NCBI GenBank assembly: GCA_900317635.1
Contig: ONHN01000007.1
Span: 1 to 64,000 of the forward strand
Direction of reading: 5' to 3'
Source of the DNA: an uncultured Prevotellaceae bacterium
GTDB lineage: Bacteria; Bacteroidota; Bacteroidia; Bacteroidales; Bacteroidaceae
Length of the DNA stretch: 64,000 nt
A program made the position numbers and the translations under genes. Position 1 is the stretch's first letter. Each line of letters starts with the position of its first letter. Of the stretch, positions 25,209-34,157 are shown in pieces. Under the pieces are notes generated by a model. It was not told the DNA's origin and made no database searches. It was given only the letters and a program-made list of their open reading frames with translations.

Positions 25209-26609
25209 ATGAAGTTCACCTTAAGCCAGCCCTTGGCAATCCACGAATTGGGTCAACGTACCAATCAGGAAGACACGATTTTTCCCGCCCTCGGTGCCGC
25301 CACGAGCACCGACCGCCTCTTCATCGTGTGCGACGGTATGGGAGGGCACGAAGGGGGCGAAGTAGCCAGCCAGGCTGTTTGCGAGGCCTTGTCCTCAAGC
25401 TTAGCGGGCTATCGCACCGAAAATCTCTTTTTCAACGAGGACGTGCTGACGAAGGCTCTTGCCCAGGCTTATCAGGCATTGCACGAAAAGAATGCTGGTC
25501 GGCAGGGACGCAAGATGGGCACTACGCTCACCCTATTGCTTTTCCATCGCGGAGGCGTCCTGGCGGCCTACATCGGCGACAGCCGTATCTATCATCTTCG
25601 TCCTTCTACTAAAGAAGTGCGCTACTCCACGCGCGACCATTCGCTTGTCTATGACCTCTTCGACGCAGGGCTCATTACGCGACAAGAAATCAAGTCGCAT
25701 CCGCAGAAAAACGTCATCACGCGGGCCATGATGCCCGATGAGGCCGTGCAAGCCGAGCCCGACGTCGTCTTCATTCGCGACGTAAAGGCTGGAGACTACT
25801 TCTACCTTTGCACCGACGGTATGCTCGAGCAGATGGACAACGAAGAAATTATCGACATTTTCTCCAACGCATCGCTGAGTGACGAAGAAAAGCGTGCCAA
25901 GCTTCTGGAAGCTACGTCCGACAATGCCGACAACCATTCGGCCTACATCCTGCACGTTGAGGCGGTAGAGCCCGAGGCTACGGACGAGGCACAGCCCAAT
26001 AACGAAGCCGCCATGCGCTTACGAAACAAAATTCTGCGCGACCCCTCCGAGGACGAAGTTGTTATGGTGGATGCTTCCAATGAGGAGGATGCGGAAAGCC
26101 CTGAGCAGACAACTCCCGTCGCACCGCCCACTCCTTCGCCCGCTCCAGCTCCTCTCCCCTCTCAACAGCCGCAGCCCGAGTCCGCACCGCCTGCTAAACC
26201 CGTACAAACTCAGCTCAGCGACGATGCAACCACCAAAAATCATCGCGTTGCCATCGTGGCAGCATTCATTGCAGTCCTCGCCCTCGTCATTGCTATTGCC
26301 GTCTATTTCTTTGTGCTTCGTAGCGATGAAGGGAACGCCAGTCCGCCCCAGCCTCGCAGTGTCAGCTTGAAGCAGGAGTCGGAAAAACCTCAACGTGACG
26401 CCGATGTCGTAGCACCCCCCGTTCAGCCTTCGGCAAAGTCCGTACCAGCTTCGGTAAAACCTATCCAGCAAGAGCTTAAAGCGTCTGCTGCTCAGCCCGT
26501 CACTCCAAAGGCGGAGGTTGCTGAAGCACCCGCTGCACCAGCCGAGCAAGCTGCCGAGGCTTCTGCACCGCCTGCTCCCCAGCCTATAGCCGTCAACATC
26601 CCTGAATAG
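25209..26609 (+). CDS. PP2C-type Ser/Thr phosphatase with C-terminal membrane anchor
   Basis: This 466-residue protein has a PP2C domain (1-255) with the metal-binding motifs RTNQED (E21-D22), CDGMGGHEGGE (Asp42), GDSRIYHLR and CTDGMLEQMDNEE, all intact. A Pro/Ala/Ser-rich linker (~280-335) leads to one transmembrane helix (~344-366) and a second Ala/Pro-rich tail that should lie in the periplasm. It removes phosphate from Ser/Thr of targets, opposing a Hanks-type kinase. It sits between the FHA gene (10 nt) and a membrane protein (34 nt), consistent with one operon. Confidence 0.93.
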   Translation: MKFTLSQPLAIHELGQRTNQEDTIFPALGAATSTDRLFIVCDGMGGHEGGEVASQAVCEALSSSLAGYRTENLFFNEDVLTKALAQAYQALHEKNAGRQGRKMGTTLTLLLFHRGGVLAAYIGDSRIYHLRPSTKEVRYSTRDHSLVYDLFDAGLITRQEIKSHPQKNVITRAMMPDEAVQAEPDVVFIRDVKAGDYFYLCTDGMLEQMDNEEIIDIFSNASLSDEEKRAKLLEATSDNADNHSAYILHVEAVEPEATDEAQPNNEAAMRLRNKILRDPSEDEVVMVDASNEEDAESPEQTTPVAPPTPSPAPAPLPSQQPQPESAPPAKPVQTQLSDDATTKNHRVAIVAAFIAVLALVIAIAVYFFVLRSDEGNASPPQPRSVSLKQESEKPQRDADVVAPPVQPSAKSVPASVKPIQQELKASAAQPVTPKAEVAEAPAAPAEQAAEASAPPAPQPIAVNIPE

Positions 26610-26643
26610 AAAAGATAAACATCCTCAATACGTTCCGAGCCTT

Positions 26644-27183
26644 ATGACACCTCCCATTCCCCCAAAGAAAAAGCGCAAGCATAACGGCACGAGTCTCATC
26701 TTCATTCTCATCCTGTTGCTCATCGCTGCTTTCTTCATCTATCTTATAGGTACGAACTTGAACCTTTTCAATCATGGTCAGCACATAGATGGCGACGACG
26801 ATGAAGTAGCAGGGGCACCTGCCGACACGACGAAGGACAAAGACGAAATCATCAACTGGCTCGATGCACCCGTCTCTGCTCCAGTGCCTGTTATCAATCG
26901 CGACAGTCTTGCCCAGGAACGTGCAAAGGAAGAACGCCTGCGCCGCGAGAAAGAAGCTGCCGCACAGAAAGCAAAGCAGGCTGAAGAGGGGACTGCGTCG
27001 CAGCCCGTTGAGGTCGTGATACCCGAAACGCCAGCCTCTACTTCCGCCCCCTCAACCCCGGCAGCTAAACCCAGCGCGCCGAAGCCTGCTGAGACGAAAC
27101 CCGCCACACCCAAACCCGCCTCGACACCGGCAAAGAAGCCTGCTCAGAAGGCGAATGCGGGCGGCGAAGCTCTTTTTGAATAA
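26644..27183 (+). CDS. Single-pass membrane protein with Pro/Ala/Lys-rich tail
   Basis: The 179-residue protein has a basic cytoplasmic N-terminus (PPKKKRKHN) and one membrane helix (residues 17-35, SLIFILILLLIAAFFIYLI). The periplasmic part has a charged coiled coil (~95-125, RAKEERLRREKEAAAQKAKQ) and a TonB-like Pro/Lys/Ala-rich stretch to the end. No enzyme domain is present. It is the third gene after FHA and PP2C and may be a scaffold or cell-wall-spanning element of that system, which is inference from position. frr begins 36 nt after its stop. Confidence 0.75.
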   Translation: MTPPIPPKKKRKHNGTSLIFILILLLIAAFFIYLIGTNLNLFNHGQHIDGDDDEVAGAPADTTKDKDEIINWLDAPVSAPVPVINRDSLAQERAKEERLRREKEAAAQKAKQAEEGTASQPVEVVIPETPASTSAPSTPAAKPSAPKPAETKPATPKPASTPAKKPAQKANAGGEALFE

Positions 27184-27219
27184 TCTCCAGATAACTCAAA
27201 CCCATAAACCAATACCATT

Positions 27220-27780
27220 ATGTTCGACGTAAAACAATGTCTCGCTGATAGCGAAGAAAGAATGGACCTGAGCGTGATGCACCTCGAAGACACCTTCTCG
27301 AAGATACGTGCAGGCAAGGCCAACGTGCATATCCTCGACAGCATCCGCGTCAACTCCTACGGCTCCATGGTGCCCCTGAACAACGTCAGTGCCATCACTA
27401 CGCCCGATGCGCGCACCATCGCCATCAAGCCTTGGGATAAGTCGATGTTCCGTCCCATTGAAAAAGCTATCATCGACAGTGAAGTAGGCATTATGCCCGA
27501 AAACAACGGCGAGGTCATCCGCCTCACAATTCCCGCCCTGACCGAGGAACGTCGCAAGCAGTTGGCAAAACAGTGTGGCAAGGAAGCCGAAGAAGCAAAA
27601 ATGGCCATTCGCAACGCCCGTCGCGACACTATCGACAAGCTGAAGAAGGCCGAAAAGGACGGTCTTTCCGAAGACAACCGCAAAGATGCCGAAGCCGACC
27701 TGCAGAAAATCCACGATAAGAAAATTAAGGAGATTGAAAAGCTGCTGGAGGTTAAAAACAAGGAAATCATGACCGTGTAA
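27220..27780 (+). CDS. frr: Ribosome recycling factor
   Basis: This 186-residue protein is of standard length for RRF, which with EF-G splits the post-termination ribosome. The family signatures are present: RAGKANVHILDSIRVNSYGS, VPLNNVSAITTPDARTIAI, PWDKSMFRPIEKAI, and the long helical hairpin EERRKQLAKQCGKEAEEAK to the end. It is followed by rsgA, another ribosome-related gene, after a 130-nt gap holding a dispersed repeat. Confidence 0.98.
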   Translation: MFDVKQCLADSEERMDLSVMHLEDTFSKIRAGKANVHILDSIRVNSYGSMVPLNNVSAITTPDARTIAIKPWDKSMFRPIEKAIIDSEVGIMPENNGEVIRLTIPALTEERRKQLAKQCGKEAEEAKMAIRNARRDTIDKLKKAEKDGLSEDNRKDAEADLQKIHDKKIKEIEKLLEVKNKEIMTV

Positions 27781-27820
27781 CGTCAATGCTACGAGTGGCA
27801 AGTCGCATACGTAATAATGT

Positions 27821-27880
27821 GGGCGTAGCCCTAACTGGGTACGCAGGCGTCTCGCCTGCATCCATCGCCGGCGTAGCCAA
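27821..27880. repeat. Dispersed GCAGGCG/CGCCTGC hairpin repeat
   Basis: ggcgtagccctaactgggta leads into the hairpin gcaggcg-tct-cgcctgc (27843-27859), followed by atccatcgccggcgtagcc. The element begins and ends in the same ggcgtagcc word. Other copies lie at 29.4, 31.5, 32.4, 38.2 and 43.7 kb. It separates frr from rsgA. Confidence 0.8.
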
Positions 27881-27914
27881 ACTTGTCCTCGTCCCTAAAT
27901 GACTCCCTCTCCCC

Positions 27915-28847
27915 ATGCACGCCACCGTCATTCGTAGCACAGGTAGCTGGTACGACGTCCTTACCGACGACGGCCAGACCTTTCGCTGTAAAGTGAAGGG
28001 TCGCTTCCGTTTGCAGGGCATCCGCTCTACAAACCCCGTCTGCGTGGGCGACGGCGTGACGGTGGTGGCAGCTGCCGACGGGACGGCCTATATTACGGCT
28101 ATCGACCCCCGGCGCAACGTCATTGTCCGGCGCGCGTCCAACCTTTCAAAGCAGAGCCATATTCTGGCCGCCAACCTCGACCAGGCATTGCTCGTTTGTA
28201 CCGTGGCACGTCCGCAGACCACGACGATTTTCATCGATCGCTTCTTGGCCAGTGCCGAAGCGTACGGGGTGCCCGTAGTCATTGTTTTCAACAAGACCGA
28301 CGAACTCTCTCCTGACGAACGCGCTACGCTCGACGAACTCACAACGCTTTATCGCACGATTGATTATGCTGTCTTTCCTATCTCTGCCCTCACAGGCGAG
28401 GGCGTGGCAGCGTTGTCGTCGCACCTGGCGGACAAGCTCACGCTATTGGCGGGCCATTCGGGGGTGGGCAAAACCACGTTGCTCAACCTCTTGCGCCCAG
28501 GCACGGATGCTCGCACCGCCGCCGTCAGTCGGCAGTTTGGAACGGGGATGCACACCACCACCTATAGCCAGCGCTACGACCTGCCGCTGGGCGGTGCACT
28601 TATCGACGTACCTGGTGTGAAGGGCTTTGGCACGCTCGACTTCCAGCAGAGCGAAGTGTCCCACTACTTTCGCGACATTTTTCGCATTGCAGAGCACTGC
28701 CGTTTTCGCGGGTGCACGCACCTCCACGAGCCAGGTTGCGCCGTCTTGCGCGCGCTCGACGACGGTCAGCTTGCTCCCTCACGCTATGCGTCCTACCTCT
28801 CTATTCTTGAAGACGAAACGGAAGGGAAGTATCGCGAGGCAGAGTGA
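27915..28847 (+). CDS. rsgA: Ribosome small subunit-dependent GTPase RsgA
   Basis: The 310-residue circularly permuted GTPase checks late 30S subunit assembly. An N-terminal OB fold (1-70) is followed by the G domain in permuted order: NKTDE (G4) near 125, then GHSGVGKTT (G1) near 181-189, then DVPGVKGFG (G3). The C-terminal zinc finger CRFRGCTHLHEPGC starts near 261. Length and motifs are standard. A possible alternative start a few codons downstream is not supported by the OB-fold strand. Confidence 0.97.
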   Translation: MHATVIRSTGSWYDVLTDDGQTFRCKVKGRFRLQGIRSTNPVCVGDGVTVVAAADGTAYITAIDPRRNVIVRRASNLSKQSHILAANLDQALLVCTVARPQTTTIFIDRFLASAEAYGVPVVIVFNKTDELSPDERATLDELTTLYRTIDYAVFPISALTGEGVAALSSHLADKLTLLAGHSGVGKTTLLNLLRPGTDARTAAVSRQFGTGMHTTTYSQRYDLPLGGALIDVPGVKGFGTLDFQQSEVSHYFRDIFRIAEHCRFRGCTHLHEPGCAVLRALDDGQLAPSRYASYLSILEDETEGKYREAE

Positions 28848-28877
28848 GTAGCTTAACGTTTCACCATACAATTTATT

Positions 28878-29351
28878 ATGGAGCCTCTTCTCGTCATTGC
28901 CATTATTGTTATCGTCGGCCTGTTGTTGTTTGCCGTCGAAGCCCTTGTTACGCCAGGTTTCGGCATTCCAGGCATTGCCGGCGCATTGTGTTTCGTCGTT
29001 GCCGACGGCCTCGTCTATCACCACTACGGCACGCAGGCAGCTATCCTCGCTTTGTTCTTATCCACACTGGTCGTGCTGTTAGGCTTATGGTGGTTCAGTC
29101 GTTCCAAAACGTTGGAGCGTATGTCGCTGCAAGCGAATATCGACTCCACCAACGCCACTACCGCTCAGCTCTCCGTGCGCCGAGGCCAGCGCGGTCGTGC
29201 CCTGACGCGCCTTGCTCTTATTGGCAATGCCGAGATAGAAGGTAAGAACGTTGAGGTGAAGTCCGCTGGCGGCTTCATCGACGAAGGCACACCTATCGAG
29301 GTTTGTGCCGTTGAAGACGCCCTCATCCTCGTGCGCCCTATCAAAGAATAA
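28878..29351 (+). CDS. NfeD-like membrane protein
   Basis: This 157-residue protein has two or three N-terminal membrane helices (residues 3-25, 33-50 and 54-75) with the GFGIPGIAG motif. A C-terminal OB-fold (~95-157: VRRGQRGRALTRLALIGNAE, then VEVKSAGGFIDEGTPIEV) is typical of short NfeD proteins. These usually partner a membrane protease or a floatillin-like scaffold; no such partner is seen adjacent here. It starts 30 nt after rsgA and closes the plus-strand run at a terminator. Confidence 0.85.
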   Translation: MEPLLVIAIIVIVGLLLFAVEALVTPGFGIPGIAGALCFVVADGLVYHHYGTQAAILALFLSTLVVLLGLWWFSRSKTLERMSLQANIDSTNATTAQLSVRRGQRGRALTRLALIGNAEIEGKNVEVKSAGGFIDEGTPIEVCAVEDALILVRPIKE

Positions 29352-29399
29352 GTGGGGGTAAAACTTTTATGCGCCCCACCTTGGAACTCGGGCACCTCT

Positions 29400-29455
29400 A
29401 ACTGGGTACGCAGGCGTCTCGCCTGCATGATGGTACGCAGGCATCTCGCCTGCGG
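29400..29455. repeat. Double copy of the GCAGGCG hairpin repeat
   Basis: Two consecutive hairpin cores, gcaggcgtctcgcctgc (29410-29426) and gcaggcatctcgcctgc (29437-29453), each preceded by ggtac, follow the nfeD-like gene. Same family as 27821-27880. Confidence 0.8.
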
Positions 29456-29474
29456 CTAAAAGTTCTAATTGACA

Positions 29475-29520
29475 ACACAAAGTGCGCACCCCGCCTTAAA
29501 GCGAAATGCGCACTTTGTGT
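29475..29520. terminator. Bidirectional terminator between convergent genes
   Basis: A perfect 14-bp stem (acacaaagtgcgca / tgcgcactttgtgt) with an 18-nt loop is followed by tttcctttatttcg. It lies between the convergent NfeD-like and AAA+ genes. Confidence 0.85.
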
Positions 29521-29526
29521 TTTCCT

Positions 29527-31398
29527 TTATTTCGTTTCCACCGCCTCTATGTCGTCCGCTTCAATCGTCATCAAGGCTTCTGTCGTAGGGGCAGCAGCAT
29601 GGGCTAAGCGGTTGGCTTGGGCCTCCACGATGCGTTCGAAGACGTTGCGTACCCAGCGCCCGTTACCGAAGTGGCGGTCGCGCTGTTCGTAGGCATTGTC
29701 TATTATGCGTTGCAAGGCGCGGTCGGCATCGGGTGTAAGCCGATAGTTGTACTTCTGTGTGGAGAGTTGGAAGATGCTGTGGAGCTCATGAGGGTTGTAG
29801 TCTTCAAACTCTATGTAGCGGTTGAAGCGCGATTGCAAGCCTGGGTTACTCTCGATGAAACGGCGTATTTCGTCCGTATAGCCCGCCAGAATTACTACGA
29901 GGCGGTCGCGCTCGTCCTCCATACGCTTCAGTAGCGTGGCGATGGCTTCAGAGCCGAAGTCCTCGCCGCTGCCCGAAACGAGGGTGTAGGCTTCGTCGAT
30001 GAAGAGGACACCGTCAAGAGCTTCATCGATGATTTTGTTCGTTTTCACCGCAGTTTGGCCCACGTACTCGGCCACGAGGCCGGCGCGGTCGGTCTCTACG
30101 AGGTGTCCCGATTTCAGGATACCAATCTCTTTCAAGATGTTGGCAAAGAGGCGAGCCACGGTCGTTTTGCCCGTACCCGGGTTGCCTGTAAAGACGCAGT
30201 GGAGTGCAGTGGGCGGGACGCGCAGCCCTTGCTGCCGACGCTTGTGTTGCACTTTGATAAAGTTGACCAACGTCTTCACTTCGCTCTTCACGCGGGTGAG
30301 GCCGATGAGGCCTTCAAGTTCTTCAGCCGCCGTGGTGGTTTGGCTGGGGATGAGGGGAATCTTCTCCGAACTTTCGTTGCAGGCCTCCATTAGTGCAACG
30401 ATGGCTTGCAGCGTAGCTTGTTCGTCGTCGGAAATGGTGGTGTCGGCACGGCTCACGGCTACGGCGTAGCGGTAGAGTGCAAGGTAATATTCGCGGGCGT
30501 ATTGCGGGCGGTGCTGTGCCACGAGCATAGCGAGCAGGTAGGGCGGTTCGTCAAGGTTGCGGTTGAACTGCTCCTTGCGCGGCATATTATTCTCGGCAAA
30601 GTTTCTCCACACGCTGTACGCCGAACCAATGAGGTCGTCGCTTTCAAGGTTTTGGTTGAAGACCCAAAGAAAGAGGATCATCAGCCCTGTGTCCGTCGGC
30701 TGACCTTTGAATATAGGATGCCCGAGGTTTTCGTGCAGTATGCGCAGGTCGTTGAGGAAGATGCAGTTGATGGCGTGGTATGGGCCGTCATGCGTAATGC
30801 GAGAATCTTCAATGCGGTCTTCGTCTTTTAGCTGGTCAAGAATAGCTTCGCCGAAGACCTTGTCGGCTCGCAGCGTTTCGAAGATGCGGAAGAGCGGGCG
30901 CGCACTTTTAACCATGCGCTTGTAGTAGGCTTCTGTGCTGAGGGCGAAGGTCTCATCCTCCATCGGTTTGGCGGTTTCCTCTTCTGCGCATTGCGGCGTA
31001 TCTGTTTCCTCTTCATCTTCAACTTTCTCTTCTTCTGAAGCAAGGGGGGACGGCTGGACTGCGTCCGTATCCGTATTATGAAAGCCCTCGTCGGTAATAG
31101 TATCTAATAGGGCTGCTTGGCGTTCATCTTCTATTGCTTTAAGCTCTTGTTCTCGGTCGTAGATGCGCTGATTGCTTTCTTGTTCGCGGAGCGCGCTATG
31201 TAGCATGACTGCTGCGCAGACAGCCGCTGCGATGCCCCACCAAAAACTATCTACTATCAGGGCCGCAAGGAGAAACCCGATGCCCCCCACGATAAGGAAC
31301 ACCGTGAAGTTTGAAGCTGGCACACTCCCAGAGCGGCGGCCACTGAGACGGTCGGAGGGGGTAGGGGAAAGTTCTGGTTTACTTTGTTTGTCTTTCAT
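29527..31398 (-). CDS. Membrane-anchored CbxX/SpoVK-type AAA+ ATPase with TerB-like middle
   Basis: In this 623-residue protein, two N-terminal hydrophobic helices (~32-71) anchor it to the membrane. An acidic linker (~95-150) leads to an all-helical middle (~155-345) whose segment LALYRYAVAVSRADTTISDDEQ resembles TerB/tellurite-type domains. The C-terminal AAA+ module (~360-600) has Walker A GNPGTGKTT near 404, Walker B VLFIDEAY near 464, sensor GYTDEIRRF and an Arg finger in SRFNRYIEF near 520. CbxX-type ATPases remodel protein complexes; the client here is unknown. It has no operon partner. The combination with a TerB-like domain and membrane helices is uncommon. Confidence 0.85.
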   Translation of the reverse strand: MKDKQSKPELSPTPSDRLSGRRSGSVPASNFTVFLIVGGIGFLLAALIVDSFWWGIAAAVCAAVMLHSALREQESNQRIYDREQELKAIEDERQAALLDTITDEGFHNTDTDAVQPSPLASEEEKVEDEEETDTPQCAEEETAKPMEDETFALSTEAYYKRMVKSARPLFRIFETLRADKVFGEAILDQLKDEDRIEDSRITHDGPYHAINCIFLNDLRILHENLGHPIFKGQPTDTGLMILFLWVFNQNLESDDLIGSAYSVWRNFAENNMPRKEQFNRNLDEPPYLLAMLVAQHRPQYAREYYLALYRYAVAVSRADTTISDDEQATLQAIVALMEACNESSEKIPLIPSQTTTAAEELEGLIGLTRVKSEVKTLVNFIKVQHKRRQQGLRVPPTALHCVFTGNPGTGKTTVARLFANILKEIGILKSGHLVETDRAGLVAEYVGQTAVKTNKIIDEALDGVLFIDEAYTLVSGSGEDFGSEAIATLLKRMEDERDRLVVILAGYTDEIRRFIESNPGLQSRFNRYIEFEDYNPHELHSIFQLSTQKYNYRLTPDADRALQRIIDNAYEQRDRHFGNGRWVRNVFERIVEAQANRLAHAAAPTTEALMTIEADDIEAVETK

Positions 31399-31426
31399 GG
31401 CAGGGAAGCAGCGTTAGTTTTAGTAA

Positions 31427-31626
31427 CAAGTGACAAGTAACAAGTGACGAGTTGCAAGCGCGCAAATGATGGCGTAGCCCCCTGGGAGCGCGGGCGCCTC
31501 GCCCGCATCCATCGCCCGCAGTATGAAGCGCAAGCGCCTCGCCCGCATCCATCGCCCGCAGTATGGAGCGCGGGCGCCTCGCCCGCATCCCCTCCTTGGC
31601 GTAGCCCAACTCGTCACTCGTCACTA
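31427..31626. repeat. Composite repeat: gtgacgagt flanks around a 40-bp triple
   Basis: gtgacaagtaacaagtgacg on the left and actcgtcactcgtcact on the right flank three tandem 40-bp copies of the hairpin module (gcgggcg-cct-cgcccgc, ending at about 31510, 31550 and 31590), bounded by ggcgtagcc words. The two dispersed families therefore occur here as one nested element. It fills the space between rubrerythrin and the AAA+ gene. Confidence 0.8.
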
Positions 31627-31654
31627 AATAAAGTCACTATCAAAGGCGACCTTC

Positions 31655-32203
31655 TTACTCGCCAAAGTAGCGCTTGTAGAGCGCTGCGAAGCCGCGGCCG
31701 TGGCGTGCTTCGTCGCGAGCCATTTCGTGCACGGTGTCGTGGATGGCGTCCCAGCCTTCGGCTTTAGCGCGTTTTGCAATGCGGTTTTTGTCTTCGCAAG
31801 CACCGCTTTCGGCAATCATACGTTTGTAGAGGTTGGTCTTCGTGTCCCAAACGTTTTCGCCCAACAATTCGCAGAAGCGGCTGGCATGGTCGGCCTCTTC
31901 ATAAGCATATTGGCGGAAGGCGGCGGCCACTTCGGGATAGCCTTCGCGGTCGGCTTGACGCGCCATGGCGAGGTACTGGCCCACTTCGCTACATTCGCCC
32001 ATCCAGTGAGCATTGAGGTCGCGCTTCATCTCTTCGTCGGTTGCCTGTGCCACACCAATCACGTGTTCAACGGCAAAGCTCAGCTCGCCTTCTACCACTT
32101 CGTTAAACTTAGCTGCAGGGGCTTTGCAGACAGGGCACTTTTCGGGAGCGCTATCGCCTTCGTGGACGTAGCCGCAAACGGTGCAAACAAATTTCTTCTT
32201 CAT
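31655..32203 (-). CDS. Reverse rubrerythrin (NADH/rubredoxin peroxidase)
   Basis: The 182-residue protein places its rubredoxin domain first (Cys7, Cys10, Cys23 and Cys26 in CTVCGY...CPVCKAP). The four-helix diiron domain follows (~38-182) with ligand-bearing motifs [33 protein letters not shown] and DEARHGRGF. This order defines reverse rubrerythrin, which reduces H2O2 and possibly O2 in anaerobes. Its promoter has a TATCTTTG box 46 nt upstream. It complements the flavoprotein-rubredoxin pair at 13.7-15.7 kb. Confidence 0.95.
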   Translation of the reverse strand: MKKKFVCTVCGYVHEGDSAPEKCPVCKAPAAKFNEVVEGELSFAVEHVIGVAQATDEEMKRDLNAHWMGECSEVGQYLAMARQADREGYPEVAAAFRQYAYEEADHASRFCELLGENVWDTKTNLYKRMIAESGACEDKNRIAKRAKAEGWDAIHDTVHEMARDEARHGRGFAALYKRYFGE

Positions 32204-32248
32204 AATGTGTTTCTCTTGTTAAGTTGTTAATAATGTTCGTAAGCGCTG

Positions 32249-32256
32249 CAAAGATA
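32249..32256 (-). promoter_or_regulatory. -7 element of reverse rubrerythrin promoter
   Basis: The minus strand reads TATCTTTG, a perfect TAnnTTTG box, 46 nt upstream of the start codon. Just beyond it, gcgaaagtttgtg...aaactttcgc (32289-32320) forms a hairpin that could be regulatory. Confidence 0.65.
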
Positions 32257-32339
32257 CGAAGAATATTCTTGAACATTGCTGCTTTAAGGGCGAAAGTTTG
32301 TGTCGCGCGAAAACTTTCGCGTCAGACCTCACAGGGAGC

Positions 32340-32572
32340 GCGGATGCCCCGACCGCTGTCGGCGTCAGCCCTTAACTGGGTACGCAGGCATCCTGCCTGC
32401 ATCCATCGTCCGCTGTCTGCCTTCCCTCAACGCGAGCGCGGCGCAACCTTTAGCATGAGGTTGCGCCGCGCCAAAATTGTGCGACTAAATTCATTACGAG
32501 TGATGAGACTTAGCAGAGACGTTCGCCGGCGTAGCCAACTCGTCACTTGTAACTCGTCACTCGTCACTCGCT
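32340..32572. repeat. Composite dispersed repeat with 14-bp hairpin
   Basis: The stretch holds one GCAGGCA/TGCCTGC module (tacgcaggcatcctgcctgc, about 32381-32400). A separate perfect 14-bp hairpin, gcgcggcgcaacct / aggttgcgccgcgc (32436-32449 with 32458-32471), follows. The right end is cggcgtagccaactcgtcac and further cgtcac copies up to the stop codon of the next gene. No gene is present in the 370-nt gap. Confidence 0.75.
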
Positions 32573-32573
32573 T

Positions 32574-33971
32574 TTAGCGAATAACTTTCTTGCCGTCAAC
32601 GATGACGATACCCTTCTGAGCTGCGCTTACGCGGCGACCCGTGAGGTCGTAGGCGGCACCGCTCTTCTGCTCCTTCTGCGTGGGCGTGTGAACACCGGCA
32701 AGGGCTTCTTCGGCAGCGGCAATGTCATCGGGGTTGTAGCTCAGCATAGCGCCTACACACGTAGCGAGGTTGGCCATCGAGTAGTCTTGTGCCCAGAAGA
32801 ACGATGTGCTAACGAGGTCTTGGTAGGGTTCATCCTCTTCTGTTTCCTGAATGGTGCAGAGGGCAAAGCAGGACGAGGGGTTGTCAACGTCGGTCGTTAC
32901 CATAGCCAGAGGAGCGAACACAGCTTCGTCGTTGGTAGGAGTAATCAGCACGAAGAAGGAACCTTCACAAACGATGGGCATTTCTGCTTCAAAGCGGAAA
33001 CCATATCCCCAAACACCACTACCATCCGAGGAGGGCATAATCTCCATATCCGTCGGAATGAGTTCGGCAACGGGAGCACCGATAGCTCCTCCAGGCAGCA
33101 AGGGAAGGATTTGCACGCTGATGTCGCTCAGTACGAGATCTTCCGTATTTTCGTCGTAGTTTTCAACGTTGCGCGTACCAGCTTTCACAACGAGGTCAAT
33201 GCCGTTGAGTACGGCCTTGCTACCTTCTGCGAAGCTAAAGAATTCGAGGAAACCATCAGTATGGATAGCTGCAATCTTGTATTCGCCAGCCAGCACGGCA
33301 TCAGCCTCTGCACTGTTCGTGGCAAAATCTTCCAAGATACCACCGGCACCCTTATAGACGGAGGGGTCGTAGTTCGTAGCAGGCATAGGATAGCCAGTGC
33401 CATCCTGAGTGATATATACATCGGCAGGAGCTCCACCTACAACGAGGGCAGCAGCCGTCTGATAGGCAGCCGTGTCGAGCTTAGCCTTCAGGGCACTTTC
33501 GCCCACTTTGCTGATACCCAGCAAGGAGGGAGCAGGAAACCAGTCTGCATCGTTGTAAGTAACGGTCAGCGAGCTGTCGGCGGTGGTGATTTCCTTTTCG
33601 GCATAAACGTAGTCTTCGCCAGTCTCGTCGATGCCCGTGGCATATACCCACTTGGAGTTTTCTGCTTTTACAGCGGCCTTCATTTCAAGGGGAGCACCTA
33701 CGGGGGCGTAAGTGTAGGCATTTTGACCCATCGAAGCCGTGTAGTCCATGCCGTAGAAGAACAGACCGGCAGGGCGAGAGTAGAAAGCCGTCGGCTTTTC
33801 AGACGTAAAGCGGGCGGGCACAGCCTTGCGAGCGGCCTTCATGCCAGGCTTCGTGGTCATCAGCGTGGTAGGTTTCAACGTCTTTTCTGTGTTTACCTTC
33901 GTAAACGGGCGTTGTGCGGCAGCCGTGGCTGCTACGATTAACGCAAGTGTAAGGAGTAGAGATTTCTTCAT
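32574..33971 (-). CDS. Secreted protein with C-terminal sorting-type tag
   Basis: The product has 465 residues from the ATG at 33971 (MKKSLLLTLALIVAATAAAQ is the signal peptide); a frame extending 44 codons upstream crosses the promoter and was rejected. The body is beta-rich with motifs YATGIDETGEDYVYAEKE and GVWGYGFRFEAEMPIVCEG; no named domain was recognised. The C-terminus is YDLTGRRVSAAQKGIVIVDG plus KKVIR, the tag shared with four other proteins in the window. It is probably exported and surface-attached. The upstream TATCTTTG box (minus strand, 34071-34078) is about 100 nt away. Confidence 0.8.
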   Translation of the reverse strand: MKKSLLLTLALIVAATAAAQRPFTKVNTEKTLKPTTLMTTKPGMKAARKAVPARFTSEKPTAFYSRPAGLFFYGMDYTASMGQNAYTYAPVGAPLEMKAAVKAENSKWVYATGIDETGEDYVYAEKEITTADSSLTVTYNDADWFPAPSLLGISKVGESALKAKLDTAAYQTAAALVVGGAPADVYITQDGTGYPMPATNYDPSVYKGAGGILEDFATNSAEADAVLAGEYKIAAIHTDGFLEFFSFAEGSKAVLNGIDLVVKAGTRNVENYDENTEDLVLSDISVQILPLLPGGAIGAPVAELIPTDMEIMPSSDGSGVWGYGFRFEAEMPIVCEGSFFVLITPTNDEAVFAPLAMVTTDVDNPSSCFALCTIQETEEDEPYQDLVSTSFFWAQDYSMANLATCVGAMLSYNPDDIAAAEEALAGVHTPTQKEQKSGAAYDLTGRRVSAAQKGIVIVDGKKVIR

Positions 33972-34070
33972 AATCCTTGGTTTTTGTTGTGAAACTTGAG
34001 TGAATTGTCTTGCTTGGTCTTGTGTGGGAGAAATGTCGTAGGTTGTAAGCCAACTTTCCCCCACAAAATG

Positions 34071-34139
34071 CAAAGATAGACTTTTTGATATAAAGTTGCG
34101 CATTTGCTCAAGCGTTTTTTCAAAAAATTTTTAACTTTG
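34071..34139. promoter_or_regulatory. Divergent -7 elements between the tagged protein and GH92 genes
   Basis: The minus strand has TATCTTTG (plus 34071-34078) for the tagged protein, and the plus strand has TAACTTTG (34132-34139) 19 nt upstream of the GH92 ATG. Both match TAnnTTTG; -33 elements are not clear. Confidence 0.65.
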
Positions 34140-34157
34140 CAGAAATTTGTAGCAAAA

